This document shows positions 44,624 through 53,117 of a stretch of DNA of 64,000 bases, piece after piece. Source of the stretch: Sphingomonas sp. Root720 (lineage in GTDB: Bacteria; Pseudomonadota; Alphaproteobacteria; Sphingomonadales; Sphingomonadaceae); assembly GCF_001428605.1 (NCBI RefSeq), contig NZ_LMID01000013.1, positions 636,106-700,105 on the forward strand, written 5' to 3'. Both the position numbers and the translations under genes were made by a program. The notes below the pieces were generated by a model. That model worked only from the letters and a program-made list of their open reading frames with translations, was not told where the DNA came from and searched no databases. Each line of letters opens with the position of its first letter. The stretch's first letter is position 1.

Positions 44624-45418
44624 TTACTCGAAGCGTAACGCGATCGTTCCAGAGGAACCATAGTCGAATTCGAACCGATCCCCGCGCGCGACGGGATAAG
44701 GTTTGATTACGGATCCCGAGAGAACCATGTCTCCCGCCTCGATTGCCCGGCCCTGCTCTGCCAGTGCCCCGGCGAGCCACGTCAGCGCGCGCTCCGGCCG
44801 TCCGAACACAAGCGAAAATAGCCCGGAATCCTCAGCTTCGCCGTTGTGGTAGAGCACCGCTCCCATGCGACTAAGATCCGTGTCGCCCTGGCTCATTCGA
44901 CGCGGCGACACGACGAAGCCCGCCGCGCCACCCGCGTCTGCGACGATATCGATGGCGGACCGCGCCTGACCGCTCGCGGGATCGAACATCACTGTGCGGC
45001 TATCGAGTATCTCGATCGCCGGCGCGATCCAGTCGATCGCGGCAATCGCATCCGCCTCGCTGCACGGGCCCGCTAGTCGTCTGGCCATGCGAAAGCAAAG
45101 TTCCATCTCGACCTTCGGCGCAACGAACCGGTCAATTGGAATCGGCGCGCCTTCGTCAAATTCCATGTCGTCGAGCAACACGCCAAACACCGGCCCGTCC
45201 GTGCCGAATGCGCGTTGTAGCCCGCGCGTTGTTAACGCCACCTTGTAGCCAATCGCCCGCCGCCCCTCGTTTTTGATACGTGATGCGACCCAATCCTGCT
45301 GCACGACATAGGCCGTCTCCAGCGTCAGCTCGGGATGATCGACACGCGGCAATGCTACCGCGGCACGCGTCCGCCGCGCCGCCTCCAGCCCTGCTATCAG
45401 CGCCTGGCGTTCGGTCAT
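44624..45418 (-). CDS. 2-oxo-alkenoate hydratase of the FAH family (HpaH/MhpD-like)
   Basis: A 264-residue enzyme of the fumarylacetoacetase-like fold. It has the hydratase layout: GYKVALTTRGLQ, VFGVLLDDMEFDEG, the metal-binding PKVEMELCF with two acidic ligands, PAIEILDSR and the C-terminal GSVIKPYPV. Closest resemblance is to 2-oxo-hept-4-ene-1,7-dioate hydratase and 2-hydroxypentadienoate hydratase, which feed an aldolase of the HpcH/HpaI type, also present in this island. The ATG at 45418 is used; a TTG two codons upstream is an alternative with closer GGAGG. Confidence 0.85.
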   Translation of the reverse strand: MTERQALIAGLEAARRTRAAVALPRVDHPELTLETAYVVQQDWVASRIKNEGRRAIGYKVALTTRGLQRAFGTDGPVFGVLLDDMEFDEGAPIPIDRFVAPKVEMELCFRMARRLAGPCSEADAIAAIDWIAPAIEILDSRTVMFDPASGQARSAIDIVADAGGAAGFVVSPRRMSQGDTDLSRMGAVLYHNGEAEDSGLFSLVFGRPERALTWLAGALAEQGRAIEAGDMVLSGSVIKPYPVARGDRFEFDYGSSGTIALRFE

Positions 45419-45453
45419 ATTCAAGATCGCTAACCTCCCTACACAGGCCATCG

Positions 45454-45491
45454 CCAACCCAAGGCCAACCCAAGGCCAACCCAAGGCCAAC
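45454..45491. repeat. 11-bp tandem repeat, 3.5 copies
   Basis: CCAACCCAAGG repeated three times plus CCAAC, without mismatches, 36-73 bp before the hydratase ATG. It falls in the untranslated leader, where copy-number changes could shift spacing or RNA structure. Confidence 0.85.
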
Positions 45492-45533
45492 TTCACCAGG
45501 GATATGCACAGGTGCAACGCAAGAGACTGAAGT

Positions 45534-45548
45534 TTCCGTTCTACGGAA
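45534..45548. promoter_or_regulatory. Island palindrome, hydratase promoter
   Basis: TTCCG-TTCTA-CGGAA, a perfect match, 116 bp before the hydratase ATG. The symmetry extends outward with GAAGTT on the left and AACTTC on the right, apart from one extra base. Confidence 0.6.
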
Positions 45549-45812
45549 CTTCGATTTGAATGCTGCCATGAGGCGTCTTGGTCCGTCACACTCAGCGAAT
45601 ATGCCGCCAGGCGACAGCACGAGGTTCGGGAAAGATGCCGTGTCTACCAAGGGGGATGCGGGATTTTCAAACCGAGCTGATCGGGAAAACTCCCGCCGAA
45701 ACGCGCCACCGTGCGATAGGCCAAAATGAGGTCTGGCACGGCTGGCCGCCAGGAACGGGCCGGACATGTTGCGACGCCGTTGGGCGGACACCAGCTCGCC
45801 GCCGCGGTGGCC

Positions 45813-47228
45813 CTAGCCCAGGATCGCCTTCACCTCGAGATATTCCTCGAAGCCGAAAATGCCGAATTCACGTCCGTTTCCGGATTGCTTATAGCCACCG
45901 AACGGCAAGCTCCGGTCGAATGGCGCGCCATTGAGATAAACGCGGCCCGCTCGAATGCGTGCGGCCACCCGAAGCGCGTGATCGCGGTCGGCCGACTGGA
46001 CGAAGCCCGCGAGCCCGAATGGCGTATCGTTGGCGATGCCAATGGCTTCCTCTTCGTCATCATAGCTCATGATCGACAGCACGGGGCCGAAGATTTCTTC
46101 GCGGGCAATCGTCATATCGGGGGTGACGTCGCCGAACACGGTCGGCCGAACGTAAAATCCTCGATTCAGTTCGGCGGGACGTCCCACGCCTCCCGCTATC
46201 AGGGTGGCTCCTTCATCGACGCCGGTCTGAATCAGGGCCTGGACCTTGTCGAACTGCGCTTTGCTGACGAGGGGGCCCATTGTCGTTGCCGGATCGAGCG
46301 GGTCACCAAGACGAATGCTACCGACCGCCGCACGCGCGGCCTCGAATGCAACGGCGCGTGCCGCACGTGGTATCAGCATACGTGTGGGCGATTGGCAGTT
46401 CTGGCCGGCGTTGACATAGCAGGCGTGTACGCCCTCCGTCACCGCGGCCGGCAGGTCGGCGTCCGCGAGGATGATGTTGGCGGATTTCCCGCCCAGTTCC
46501 TGCGCGACGCGCTTGACCGTATCTGCTGCGAGCTTGGCCACCTTGATGCCCGCCCCGGTCGATCCGGTGATCGAGACCATGTCGATCTCGGGATGCGATG
46601 CGATAGCTTCGCCGACTGTCGGGCCGTGACCATTGACGAGATTGAACACGCCGGGCGGAACGCCGGCATCGTGGATGATCTCCGCCAGGCGCATCGCGCT
46701 GAGCGGAGCGATCTCGCTCGGCTTGAGAACGACCGTACAGCCCGTTGCCAACGCAGGTGCGACCTTTGAGGCGACCTGGTTGAGCGGCCAGTTCCACGGC
46801 GTGATCAGGCCGCAGACGCCGATCGGCTCGCGGCGTACAATGCCCGGGCCCATCCGTTCCTCGAACCTGTAATTCGCCAGCACACGTGCCGCTTCTTCGA
46901 AATGGAAGAGCGCAACGGTTGCCTGACGCTCGGTTGCGAAGGTTATCGGCGCGCCCATTTCGAGCGTCATCATGCGTCCGAGCTCTTGCAGATTGGAGCG
47001 GAAACCGTCGATAATCCGTCGCAGATAGCCGAGCCGTTCCTCCACGCTTGTCCGGGAAAATTGGGCAAAGGCGACGCGGGCGGCTCTGGCGGCACGATCG
47101 ACATCGGCATGCGAACCCATGCTGATCCGCGCAAACGCTTCCTCCGTGGCGGGATTGATGATGTCCAGCGCCAAGGGCGACAGGGGGGTGGTCCATGCGC
47201 CGTCGATATAAAATTTCAAACTATCCAT
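45813..47228 (-). CDS. NAD(P)-dependent aldehyde dehydrogenase
   Basis: A 471-residue ALDH superfamily enzyme. Catalytic residues: N146 in TPWNWPLN, general base E244 in QELGGKSANI, nucleophile C278 in NAGQNCQSPTR; the NAD loop is GSTGAGIKV. GGTGAGGG precedes the ATG at 47228. The sequence is the broad-specificity type often found in aromatic or terpenoid degradation. In this island it may oxidise the aldehyde released by the HpcH/HpaI aldolase. Transcribed on its own with a weak island palindrome 87 bp upstream. Confidence 0.93.
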   Translation of the reverse strand: MDSLKFYIDGAWTTPLSPLALDIINPATEEAFARISMGSHADVDRAARAARVAFAQFSRTSVEERLGYLRRIIDGFRSNLQELGRMMTLEMGAPITFATERQATVALFHFEEAARVLANYRFEERMGPGIVRREPIGVCGLITPWNWPLNQVASKVAPALATGCTVVLKPSEIAPLSAMRLAEIIHDAGVPPGVFNLVNGHGPTVGEAIASHPEIDMVSITGSTGAGIKVAKLAADTVKRVAQELGGKSANIILADADLPAAVTEGVHACYVNAGQNCQSPTRMLIPRAARAVAFEAARAAVGSIRLGDPLDPATTMGPLVSKAQFDKVQALIQTGVDEGATLIAGGVGRPAELNRGFYVRPTVFGDVTPDMTIAREEIFGPVLSIMSYDDEEEAIGIANDTPFGLAGFVQSADRDHALRVAARIRAGRVYLNGAPFDRSLPFGGYKQSGNGREFGIFGFEEYLEVKAILG

Positions 47229-47569
47229 GGCCCTCACCAGCAAACCGCGATCGACCATCGCGACCTTGGTCTATCGTTCATCACTTCGACATCCCGCACT
47301 TCGACGGCCGGGATTTCCGCGCCTTGAAAGCGCCCAGTGTCTGCGCTTCTCGTGGCCGGATGGTCACGGGCTACGCCTTACGGCGGGTGGTGGCGCAGCG
47401 CGGACTCGCCACCACAGGATCACGTCGACGAACTAGGTACAGCCCGCCGAAAGGTAGCGTATCTTGGGCGAACCGATAATCCGCAGGCATCAAAGGCCGA
47501 TCTCCGGCATGAGAAGGCCACATCAGACTAACGACATGGCATAGAATGCGGCGCCATGATCCGCGGCTA
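47229..47569. other. Intergenic region between binding-protein and ALDH genes
   Basis: 341 bp. One two-mismatch island palindrome is present at 47315. I see no supported gene; short frames on the plus strand lack any family motif. Confidence 0.5.
47315..47329. promoter_or_regulatory. Weak island palindrome, ALDH promoter
   Basis: TTCCG-CGCCT-TGAAA, two mismatches to the consensus, 87 bp before the ALDH ATG. Such a match alone is expected by chance; its position is the only support. Confidence 0.3.
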
Positions 47570-48565
47570 TCATTTCAGGCGCTTTGCCTCATCCAACACA
47601 CTCGAATCGATCAGCGTGGCTATTTGCTGCCGAGTCCTGGGTTCACGACCGTCCTGCGCCGCAAGCCAGATTTCCTCCTCGACCATCACGTCGAGGATAT
47701 TCGGCGAGGTGGCGCATAAAAGATTATAATTCCAGGCAGCGGCAATGTCCTCTTTCGAACGGCCCGTATTTACGGAAAGAAGAGCCTGAATGCGCCCCGG
47801 ATTGGTCGTCCCCTGCTTACAAGCCAGGATCATCTCGCGAACATATGCCACGATCTGCGCTCGTTTGGTGGGATTGTTCAGGGTCGCGGCGGTTGCGTAG
47901 AGCGAATAGATTTCCCGATACCCGTCCGCAGGCTGGAAGGTGATCACGTCGGCACCAATCGTACGAATCGCATCTTCGGCGTGGGGCTCCCACATCGACA
48001 TCGCATCGACCGTCCCCGCGATCAGCGCTTCGGCACAGGCTTTCGGCGGCAACTGCACGATTGTGACGTCTTTTTCCGTCAGGCCCGATCGCTCAAGCAC
48101 TTTGCGCAGATAGAACGCCGCCGACGTGCCAGGATATGTGGCGATGCGCTTTCCCTTCAAGTCCGTTTCATGGGCGATGCCTTTGGACTTGCGGCCAACA
48201 ATGCGATAAATTCCCTCGACCACGGTGAAAAGATAGCGCCCATCGGGATGGGCAACCGTGGCACGCAGGAATTGGGTTTCGGCGTTGGCCGCCAGATCCG
48301 CGAGCCTGTCATGGGACGTAGGCGCTACTGGACCTCCGGCGGTAACGACCGCCGTCAACGCAGGCAGCCCGGTATCCCAAAGGTTGGGCACCCCGCCCAG
48401 GCTGAACTCCACCGTTCCTTTGGGGGACGTTTCCGCCGCCAGAGCCAGGGCGCCGGATTCAAAGACCTGGGTGTTCCCGACAACGCGTAGGGGTTCGGCC
48501 AAGATCGCAGCAGGGACAACTGCCAAAGCGATAGCAAGAATGAATTTGCCTATTAAATGCGACAT
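47570..48565 (-). CDS. ABC-type NMT1/SsuA-like periplasmic substrate-binding protein (orphan)
   Basis: A 331-residue protein with a signal peptide (MSHLIGKFILAIALAVVPAA, cleaved near ILAEP). The two-lobe binding fold shows GKRIATYPGTSAAFYLRKVL and DAMSMWEPHAEDAIR, typical of the NMT1/SsuA group that binds thiamine precursors, alkanesulfonates or aromatic acids. GAGAGG precedes the ATG at 48565. No ABC ATPase or permease gene is in the island; partners would have to be elsewhere, or it delivers substrate to another carrier. It follows the TonB receptor gene. Confidence 0.8.
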   Translation of the reverse strand: MSHLIGKFILAIALAVVPAAILAEPLRVVGNTQVFESGALALAAETSPKGTVEFSLGGVPNLWDTGLPALTAVVTAGGPVAPTSHDRLADLAANAETQFLRATVAHPDGRYLFTVVEGIYRIVGRKSKGIAHETDLKGKRIATYPGTSAAFYLRKVLERSGLTEKDVTIVQLPPKACAEALIAGTVDAMSMWEPHAEDAIRTIGADVITFQPADGYREIYSLYATAATLNNPTKRAQIVAYVREMILACKQGTTNPGRIQALLSVNTGRSKEDIAAAWNYNLLCATSPNILDVMVEEEIWLAAQDGREPRTRQQIATLIDSSVLDEAKRLK

Positions 48566-48584
48566 GACCAAACCTCTCTGACCA

Positions 48585-48623
48585 AAATCATTCTCAGTCA
48601 TATTCATTAACTGAGAATGATTT
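48585..48623. terminator. Perfect 14-bp inverted repeat between receptor and binding-protein genes
   Basis: AAATCATTCTCAGT (48585-48598) and its exact complement (48610-48623) around 11 bases, starting 11 bp after the receptor stop and ending 20 bp before the binding-protein ATG. On the minus strand the stem ends in ATTTT. It may be a terminator or attenuator separating the two genes. The TGAGAATGATT arms also resemble half of a Fur-type site. Confidence 0.5.
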
Positions 48624-48633
48624 CTGGTAAAAT

Positions 48634-51525
48634 CTACATCCTTGCGCGGAGTCCTATCTTATAGGCCCGACCAATGGGGTTGAAATACAATCCATTACCG
48701 TTCAGCCGCAGTTCTGGCGGGGGATCAGTATCAAAGACATTGGTCACCCCTCCAAACATTTCGATGTTGCGGCCTTCGTCTCCAAACAATTTCACCCTGC
48801 CGCTCAGATCGAAATAGGTTCGTGACGATACATGGTTATACGTCACGCTGTTCGGGAGGTACGGACTATATCCGTCTTGCTCGGGACCAATCCAGTCCGG
48901 GTTCTGCAGCCCCTTTGGAATGTGGGAAGCATGAGCGGTGATCGAGAACGTCGGCTGTGAATAGGTTATCACCGCATCACCGCGCCACCGCGGAACACCC
49001 ACGATGTTGGTTACGCCGCCGGAGTTACCCGTGAAGTTCGATAGCTCCTTTTTGGTCCCGTCGGGCAGCTCAGTCGTTAGTTTGTTTACGAGCGAGCCGT
49101 TGAGGGCGATGTCGATATTGCCGCCGAGGAAGCCACTCACATCCGCGAGATCGATCGAATATTTGGCCACGAACTCCCATCCCCGAGTCCGCAGCCTGTT
49201 GATATTCTGGTAGGTGGCAAAGAGCGCCAATATCCGATCCGGATTGCCGTTCCCGTCCGTACCCAGCGTGCAGATCGCCGGATTGCTACCCGAACGGCAT
49301 ATGTTGACGGCCAGGTTAGCCGACGGAATGTCGATCGCGCCGTCTACCGTGATGTCATAGAAGTCCACGGATAGGGCGAATTTCGGAAACCAATGTGGCT
49401 TGATGGCAATGCCCGCCGTAAACGTATCGGCCGTTTCCAGCTTCAGGTTCCGGTTGCCGCCGCTGAAGGTCGGCATGAGATACTGGACGCCATATTTCGG
49501 ATCGGCGAGCGAAAATGTCGTCGTGGTCCTGTTGGGGTTCAGCTCCAGAGGAGATGGCGCCCTTATGTCATGCGACCGGGTCACGCGAAGCATGTAGTCG
49601 TCGTTCAGCTGGTATACTGCACCAGCCTTCCAAGTCGTCGCACTGCCCGATAAGCTATAGTGCGTCTGACGAACCGCGGCGTCCAGCTCGAAAGACTTTC
49701 CGAGTGCCCAGTCCTTGAACACCGGCAGGTTGAGTTCGCCGTAGAACTCCGTCACCTTTTGCGTCGTCGAGGGCAGGAAGGTCCAGGCGATCTGGGAGAA
49801 CAGCCCCGCCTTGCTGTTTGGATCGTTGTCGCCTTTGGAGTTGCTCGTCCGATACTCCGCGCCGAATGCTGCCGATATCGGCCCCGCCCAGCCTTCGATC
49901 AGCGTACCGCGAAAATTTGCCGCGAAAGTGTGATCAGTGAAGTGACGGGTGGAAAAGGCAATGGTGTTGGCCCAGGCTGCGGCTGCCGCGCTTACCTTTC
50001 CTGGCCCCATGATATTAGCGGGGACGCACCCGTTCGTCGGATTGGCGATCGTCGTGCGGCAAATGATCGTCCCGGCTGCGATTCCGGGAAGTCCAGCCGG
50101 CGCGAAAACCGCGTCGATCGAATCCTTCCAGCGCTGCTCCAGTCGCGAGTTGGCGTTGCTTTGGCGACCGTTAGTTCTCCCGAATTGATAATAGCCGTCC
50201 CATTTCCAGTCCCCGAAGACTTCACCCTTCAATCCCGCAAAGGCGTGCCAGGTTTCGTTGGTGGAACTATATACATTCGGGCCGAGCTCGAAGTTGATGC
50301 GGCTCACCGGAATGAAGCTGACCCTCGCCGCATCCATCATCGCCGCCGTCCCCGGCGTCAGATAGGCATTGTCGCGGTTAATCCTAAGCGCGCCATTCGG
50401 ATCGGATCGCGGGTTGGCGCCCGTCGGGCCGCCGTCGACCTTCGAATAGCCCAGTTCGGCGGACAGGGTCAGCGATTCAGTCAGCTCGTAATCGGCGTGA
50501 CTGAGCAGAGATATATGCTTCGTTCCGACGACCAATGGCCCCACGGCACCGTAGTAATCCGTAATGCTCGGATCGCCTCCGATCATCAGCGCGCTGGGCC
50601 TAGCCCTGTTATACAAGTAACCGAACTGGAAAGGGACCAGATTGCCGTTGCTGTCGAACTGCATGCCCTGCAGCGGGTGGACGACGGTAATGGTTCCGGC
50701 GGGCGTCAGCGATGTCGTCACATTGTTCGAGCCGACATTGGCGGGCAAGCCATTGCTAAGCGCTGGATTAGTGGAAAAGAAAGGATTCGGAACGAAATCG
50801 CGATGCCGCCTGCTCCAGTCGCGACTGTTGAAGTCTCCGACGGGACCTTCTTTCGAATATTCACCCCCCAGGACGATATGACCGCGTTCGCCGGCGAAGC
50901 CTCCGCCAATTTGGAACGCGATATATTTGTTACGGGCGTCGCCCTTGTCGCTCACGCCATAGCTCGCTTCGCCCTTGACGCCGCTGAACCTGGTATCCGT
51001 GATCAGGTTGACCACGCCGGAAACGGCTCCGGCGCCATAAGCTGCGGATGCGCCGCCGGTCACGACTTCCGATCGCTGTATCATGATGGACGGGATGGAG
51101 TTCAGGTCGAAATTGCCGTCATCGGAACTTGCGACGTGTCGCCTGCCGTCGATCAGTGTCAATGTTCTGATCGAGCCCAATCCACGAAGATCGAGGCTTC
51201 GACCGGCGATGTTCGCGCTGGATCGAAACTGCTGGGTGGCTGGGCCGGTAATCGGACGAAAGGAAGGAAGCTGATTGAGGGCATCGCCGACGCTCGTGAT
51301 GTTGAGATTCTGCGAGCGTTGCTGATCGATCACATTGACGGGCGTTGGCGAATTGAAGCTGGTTCTGCTTAACCGCGATCCGGTGACGATGATCTCCTCT
51401 GCGGAAGCCCCGGAATCGGCAGATGCGCTTTCAGCCTGCGCCCAACCGGGAGCGGCATTTCCTATCGAAAACATCGTCAGCGCGATAATCGATACTGCCG
51501 TCCTGCTAGCAAATTTAGTCGCCAC
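48634..51525 (-). CDS. TonB-dependent outer-membrane receptor (catabolic island)
   Basis: A 963-residue receptor. I choose the GTG at 51525, preceded by GGGGAGAG, because it gives a normal signal peptide (ATKFASRTAVSIIALTMFSI ending PGWAQ). TonB box region EEIIVTGSRLSR, plug to about residue 170 with DALNQLPSFRPITGPATQQF and RRHVASSDDGNFDLNSIP, and a barrel ending YKIGLRARM. This plug type is common in receptors for plant-derived or aromatic compounds, and it lacks LRGPQGTLYG. It should import the island substrate. A tandem island palindrome lies 174-205 bp upstream. Confidence 0.92.
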   Translation of the reverse strand: MATKFASRTAVSIIALTMFSIGNAAPGWAQAESASADSGASAEEIIVTGSRLSRTSFNSPTPVNVIDQQRSQNLNITSVGDALNQLPSFRPITGPATQQFRSSANIAGRSLDLRGLGSIRTLTLIDGRRHVASSDDGNFDLNSIPSIMIQRSEVVTGGASAAYGAGAVSGVVNLITDTRFSGVKGEASYGVSDKGDARNKYIAFQIGGGFAGERGHIVLGGEYSKEGPVGDFNSRDWSRRHRDFVPNPFFSTNPALSNGLPANVGSNNVTTSLTPAGTITVVHPLQGMQFDSNGNLVPFQFGYLYNRARPSALMIGGDPSITDYYGAVGPLVVGTKHISLLSHADYELTESLTLSAELGYSKVDGGPTGANPRSDPNGALRINRDNAYLTPGTAAMMDAARVSFIPVSRINFELGPNVYSSTNETWHAFAGLKGEVFGDWKWDGYYQFGRTNGRQSNANSRLEQRWKDSIDAVFAPAGLPGIAAGTIICRTTIANPTNGCVPANIMGPGKVSAAAAAWANTIAFSTRHFTDHTFAANFRGTLIEGWAGPISAAFGAEYRTSNSKGDNDPNSKAGLFSQIAWTFLPSTTQKVTEFYGELNLPVFKDWALGKSFELDAAVRQTHYSLSGSATTWKAGAVYQLNDDYMLRVTRSHDIRAPSPLELNPNRTTTTFSLADPKYGVQYLMPTFSGGNRNLKLETADTFTAGIAIKPHWFPKFALSVDFYDITVDGAIDIPSANLAVNICRSGSNPAICTLGTDGNGNPDRILALFATYQNINRLRTRGWEFVAKYSIDLADVSGFLGGNIDIALNGSLVNKLTTELPDGTKKELSNFTGNSGGVTNIVGVPRWRGDAVITYSQPTFSITAHASHIPKGLQNPDWIGPEQDGYSPYLPNSVTYNHVSSRTYFDLSGRVKLFGDEGRNIEMFGGVTNVFDTDPPPELRLNGNGLYFNPIGRAYKIGLRARM

Positions 51526-51915
51526 GTCGTGCTCTCCCCTCTGTATTTTTTCCGTCATGAGCAAATCCCCGACCGCGCCGAAAAGCGGCGTCGTCGTGGT
51601 TCACGATCCGAGCGTTCTGGCGCCCTTGATGATCTTCAATGTCCCACGGCCATTTCTTGGCGGACGCGCTGGCTGGCGCAAAGTGCTAGATTTCAATTTT
51701 CCGCACGGTGGAAGTTTCCGGCTATCGAAACATTTGCACTACGAACAAATTGCTCCGCGCATCGCGCCCTGGATGCTGAAATAGCGGCCGAATAAAATAG
51801 TCCGTGCGACGCAGATCCGCGGCGCGAAAGCAGCGTCATCGTTCGGGAGTGCGCCGTATCCTGGGCTATGATGGGCTTTTCCGCAGGGCCGATCTACCGG
51901 GATGAAGCTGCGCGG
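51526..51915. other. Promoter region of the island receptor gene
   Basis: 390 bp between the receptor start and the alpha/beta hydrolase stop. It holds the tandem palindromes at 51699 and 51716. No gene seen; the plus-strand frames here are without motif. Confidence 0.55.
51699..51730. promoter_or_regulatory. Tandem island palindromes, receptor promoter
   Basis: TTCCG-CACGG-TGGAA (51699-51713) and TTCCG-GCTAT-CGAAA (51716-51730), each one mismatch from the consensus, with centres 17 bp apart. They lie upstream of the receptor gene on the minus strand. Confidence 0.55.
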
Positions 51916-52989
51916 CTATGGCGTCGGAGGCTCGGAAGGTGTCCGATTTCTAGAGCGGAGATCGAGCTTGTTACGGCGCAGGAATGCCGAGAGCAGATCG
52001 GCAACGGCAACGTTGTTGAGATCCGCGAAGGCAATATGCGTATTGCCTTTCAAGCCCGCCGCGGGAAGAAACAATATTTCCGCCTTGCCACCGCGCGCAT
52101 TTACGAGATCGACGAACTTCTGGCAGGTTTTCGCGTAGGCGGTCCATGTCGGCGATTTGTCGAGATTATCGCCGAATACGAACTGGATCGGGATCCGGGT
52201 GAGTTTCTCGAAATCCTCCGGCGATACGATGACCGGGCCGAAGCGGGTCGGTTCGCTGGGCGGCTTTACGTCGCTCGGAAACACATAGCCCGGATTTTCA
52301 TATGCGACGATCGCCTTGACCTTGGTCGTCTTCATCGCAGCCAGCAACGCCCGCATGCCTCCGGCCGAATTTGTCACCAATACGGTCGGGCCCACGCGCT
52401 CGATCGCCGCCGCTGCCGCGGCGGCTTCCAGTTCGGCATTGGGCGTCGTATCGAACTCCTGATAGCGCGCGCGCGCGGCCTGCTCCCAGGCCGCCGCATC
52501 CTTGCTCGGAAACTGCACTCCCGGGTAAAAGTCAGGATATTTCGCGCCCAGCCGCCACGCAGTGAAATTCTGCTGATCCTGACCGATGGACGGCTCATAT
52601 GTATAGCGATCGCAGCCCCAATTGGCTCGTCCGACGCGCGGTCCATCCCATAGATAGACCGGAAAGCCCCGGCGGAGGAAGATCGATTGATAGCCTTCTC
52701 CGCCGTCCCAACGCGTTTGCCAGACCTTCGCCGACGAGCTGTGCCACATGAACAGGGCGACGTCGCGGGCATGTCTGGGAATCTGATATTCGACATAGCC
52801 ATGATCGCAGGAAAGCGTAGCCTGCCCACTACCCAGAACGGCACCGCCGGCCTCGAACGCGCCCTGCCTTTGGAGCTGAATCGGCCCGACCTGAGCGGGA
52901 GCGCCCGCTGTCCACAAAATCAAAGCTGGCAATAGCGAAGCGCCGAGCCAGCGTGAGGCGGATCGCCGTGTAGTAGCGCGTGCTATCAT
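51916..52989 (-). CDS. Exported alpha/beta hydrolase
   Basis: A 357-residue protein with a signal peptide ending at GAPAQ (about residue 33). The nucleophile elbow is VTNSAGGMRA, the acid is likely D in FVFGDNLDKSP and the histidine is in KGNTHIAF. The early segment YVEYQIPRHARDVALFMWHS and GFPVYLWDGPRVGRANWGCD are typical of secreted esterases of this subgroup. GGGAGAG lies before the ATG at 52989. It probably hydrolyses an ester or lactone of the incoming compound in the periplasm. It is 128 bp after the amidohydrolase gene. Confidence 0.8.
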   Translation of the reverse strand: MIARATTRRSASRWLGASLLPALILWTAGAPAQVGPIQLQRQGAFEAGGAVLGSGQATLSCDHGYVEYQIPRHARDVALFMWHSSSAKVWQTRWDGGEGYQSIFLRRGFPVYLWDGPRVGRANWGCDRYTYEPSIGQDQQNFTAWRLGAKYPDFYPGVQFPSKDAAAWEQAARARYQEFDTTPNAELEAAAAAAAIERVGPTVLVTNSAGGMRALLAAMKTTKVKAIVAYENPGYVFPSDVKPPSEPTRFGPVIVSPEDFEKLTRIPIQFVFGDNLDKSPTWTAYAKTCQKFVDLVNARGGKAEILFLPAAGLKGNTHIAFADLNNVAVADLLSAFLRRNKLDLRSRNRTPSEPPTP

Positions 52990-53092
52990 CGACTTGCTCT
53001 CCCGACATGCCCTAGGATTTTCCCTCGTCACAGTTCATTCCGCCATAAATTTTTCAATGAACTGGCGAAAATCAGCGGGAATTTCTTGATTG

Positions 53093-53106
53093 CGCATCAT
53101 GATGCG
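53093..53106. repeat. Perfect 14-bp palindrome
   Basis: CGCATCATGATGCG, self-complementary, between the amidohydrolase stop and the alpha/beta hydrolase start. It could be an operator or an accident of sequence. Confidence 0.3.
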
Positions 53107-53117
53107 ACCGGCGCCCC

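Larger units (their letters stand above)
45419..45812. other. Upstream region of the hydratase gene
   Basis: 394 bp between the hydratase start and the aldehyde dehydrogenase stop. It contains the 11-bp tandem repeat and a perfect island palindrome. Frames crossing it have no recognisable protein content. Confidence 0.55.

Noticed and set aside
45454-45491. CRISPR array
   Set aside because: The repeats are 11 bp, directly adjacent without spacers, and no cas gene is in the window.
47229-47569. Plus-strand small frames between ALDH and binding-protein genes
   Set aside because: Three overlapping frames, none with a ribosome site or recognisable similarity; the region fits a promoter and 3' end.
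48585-48623. Fur box controlling iron uptake by the island receptor
   Set aside because: Only half of the Fur consensus matches, and the repeat lies after the receptor gene, not before it. Catabolic neighbours also argue against a siderophore receptor.
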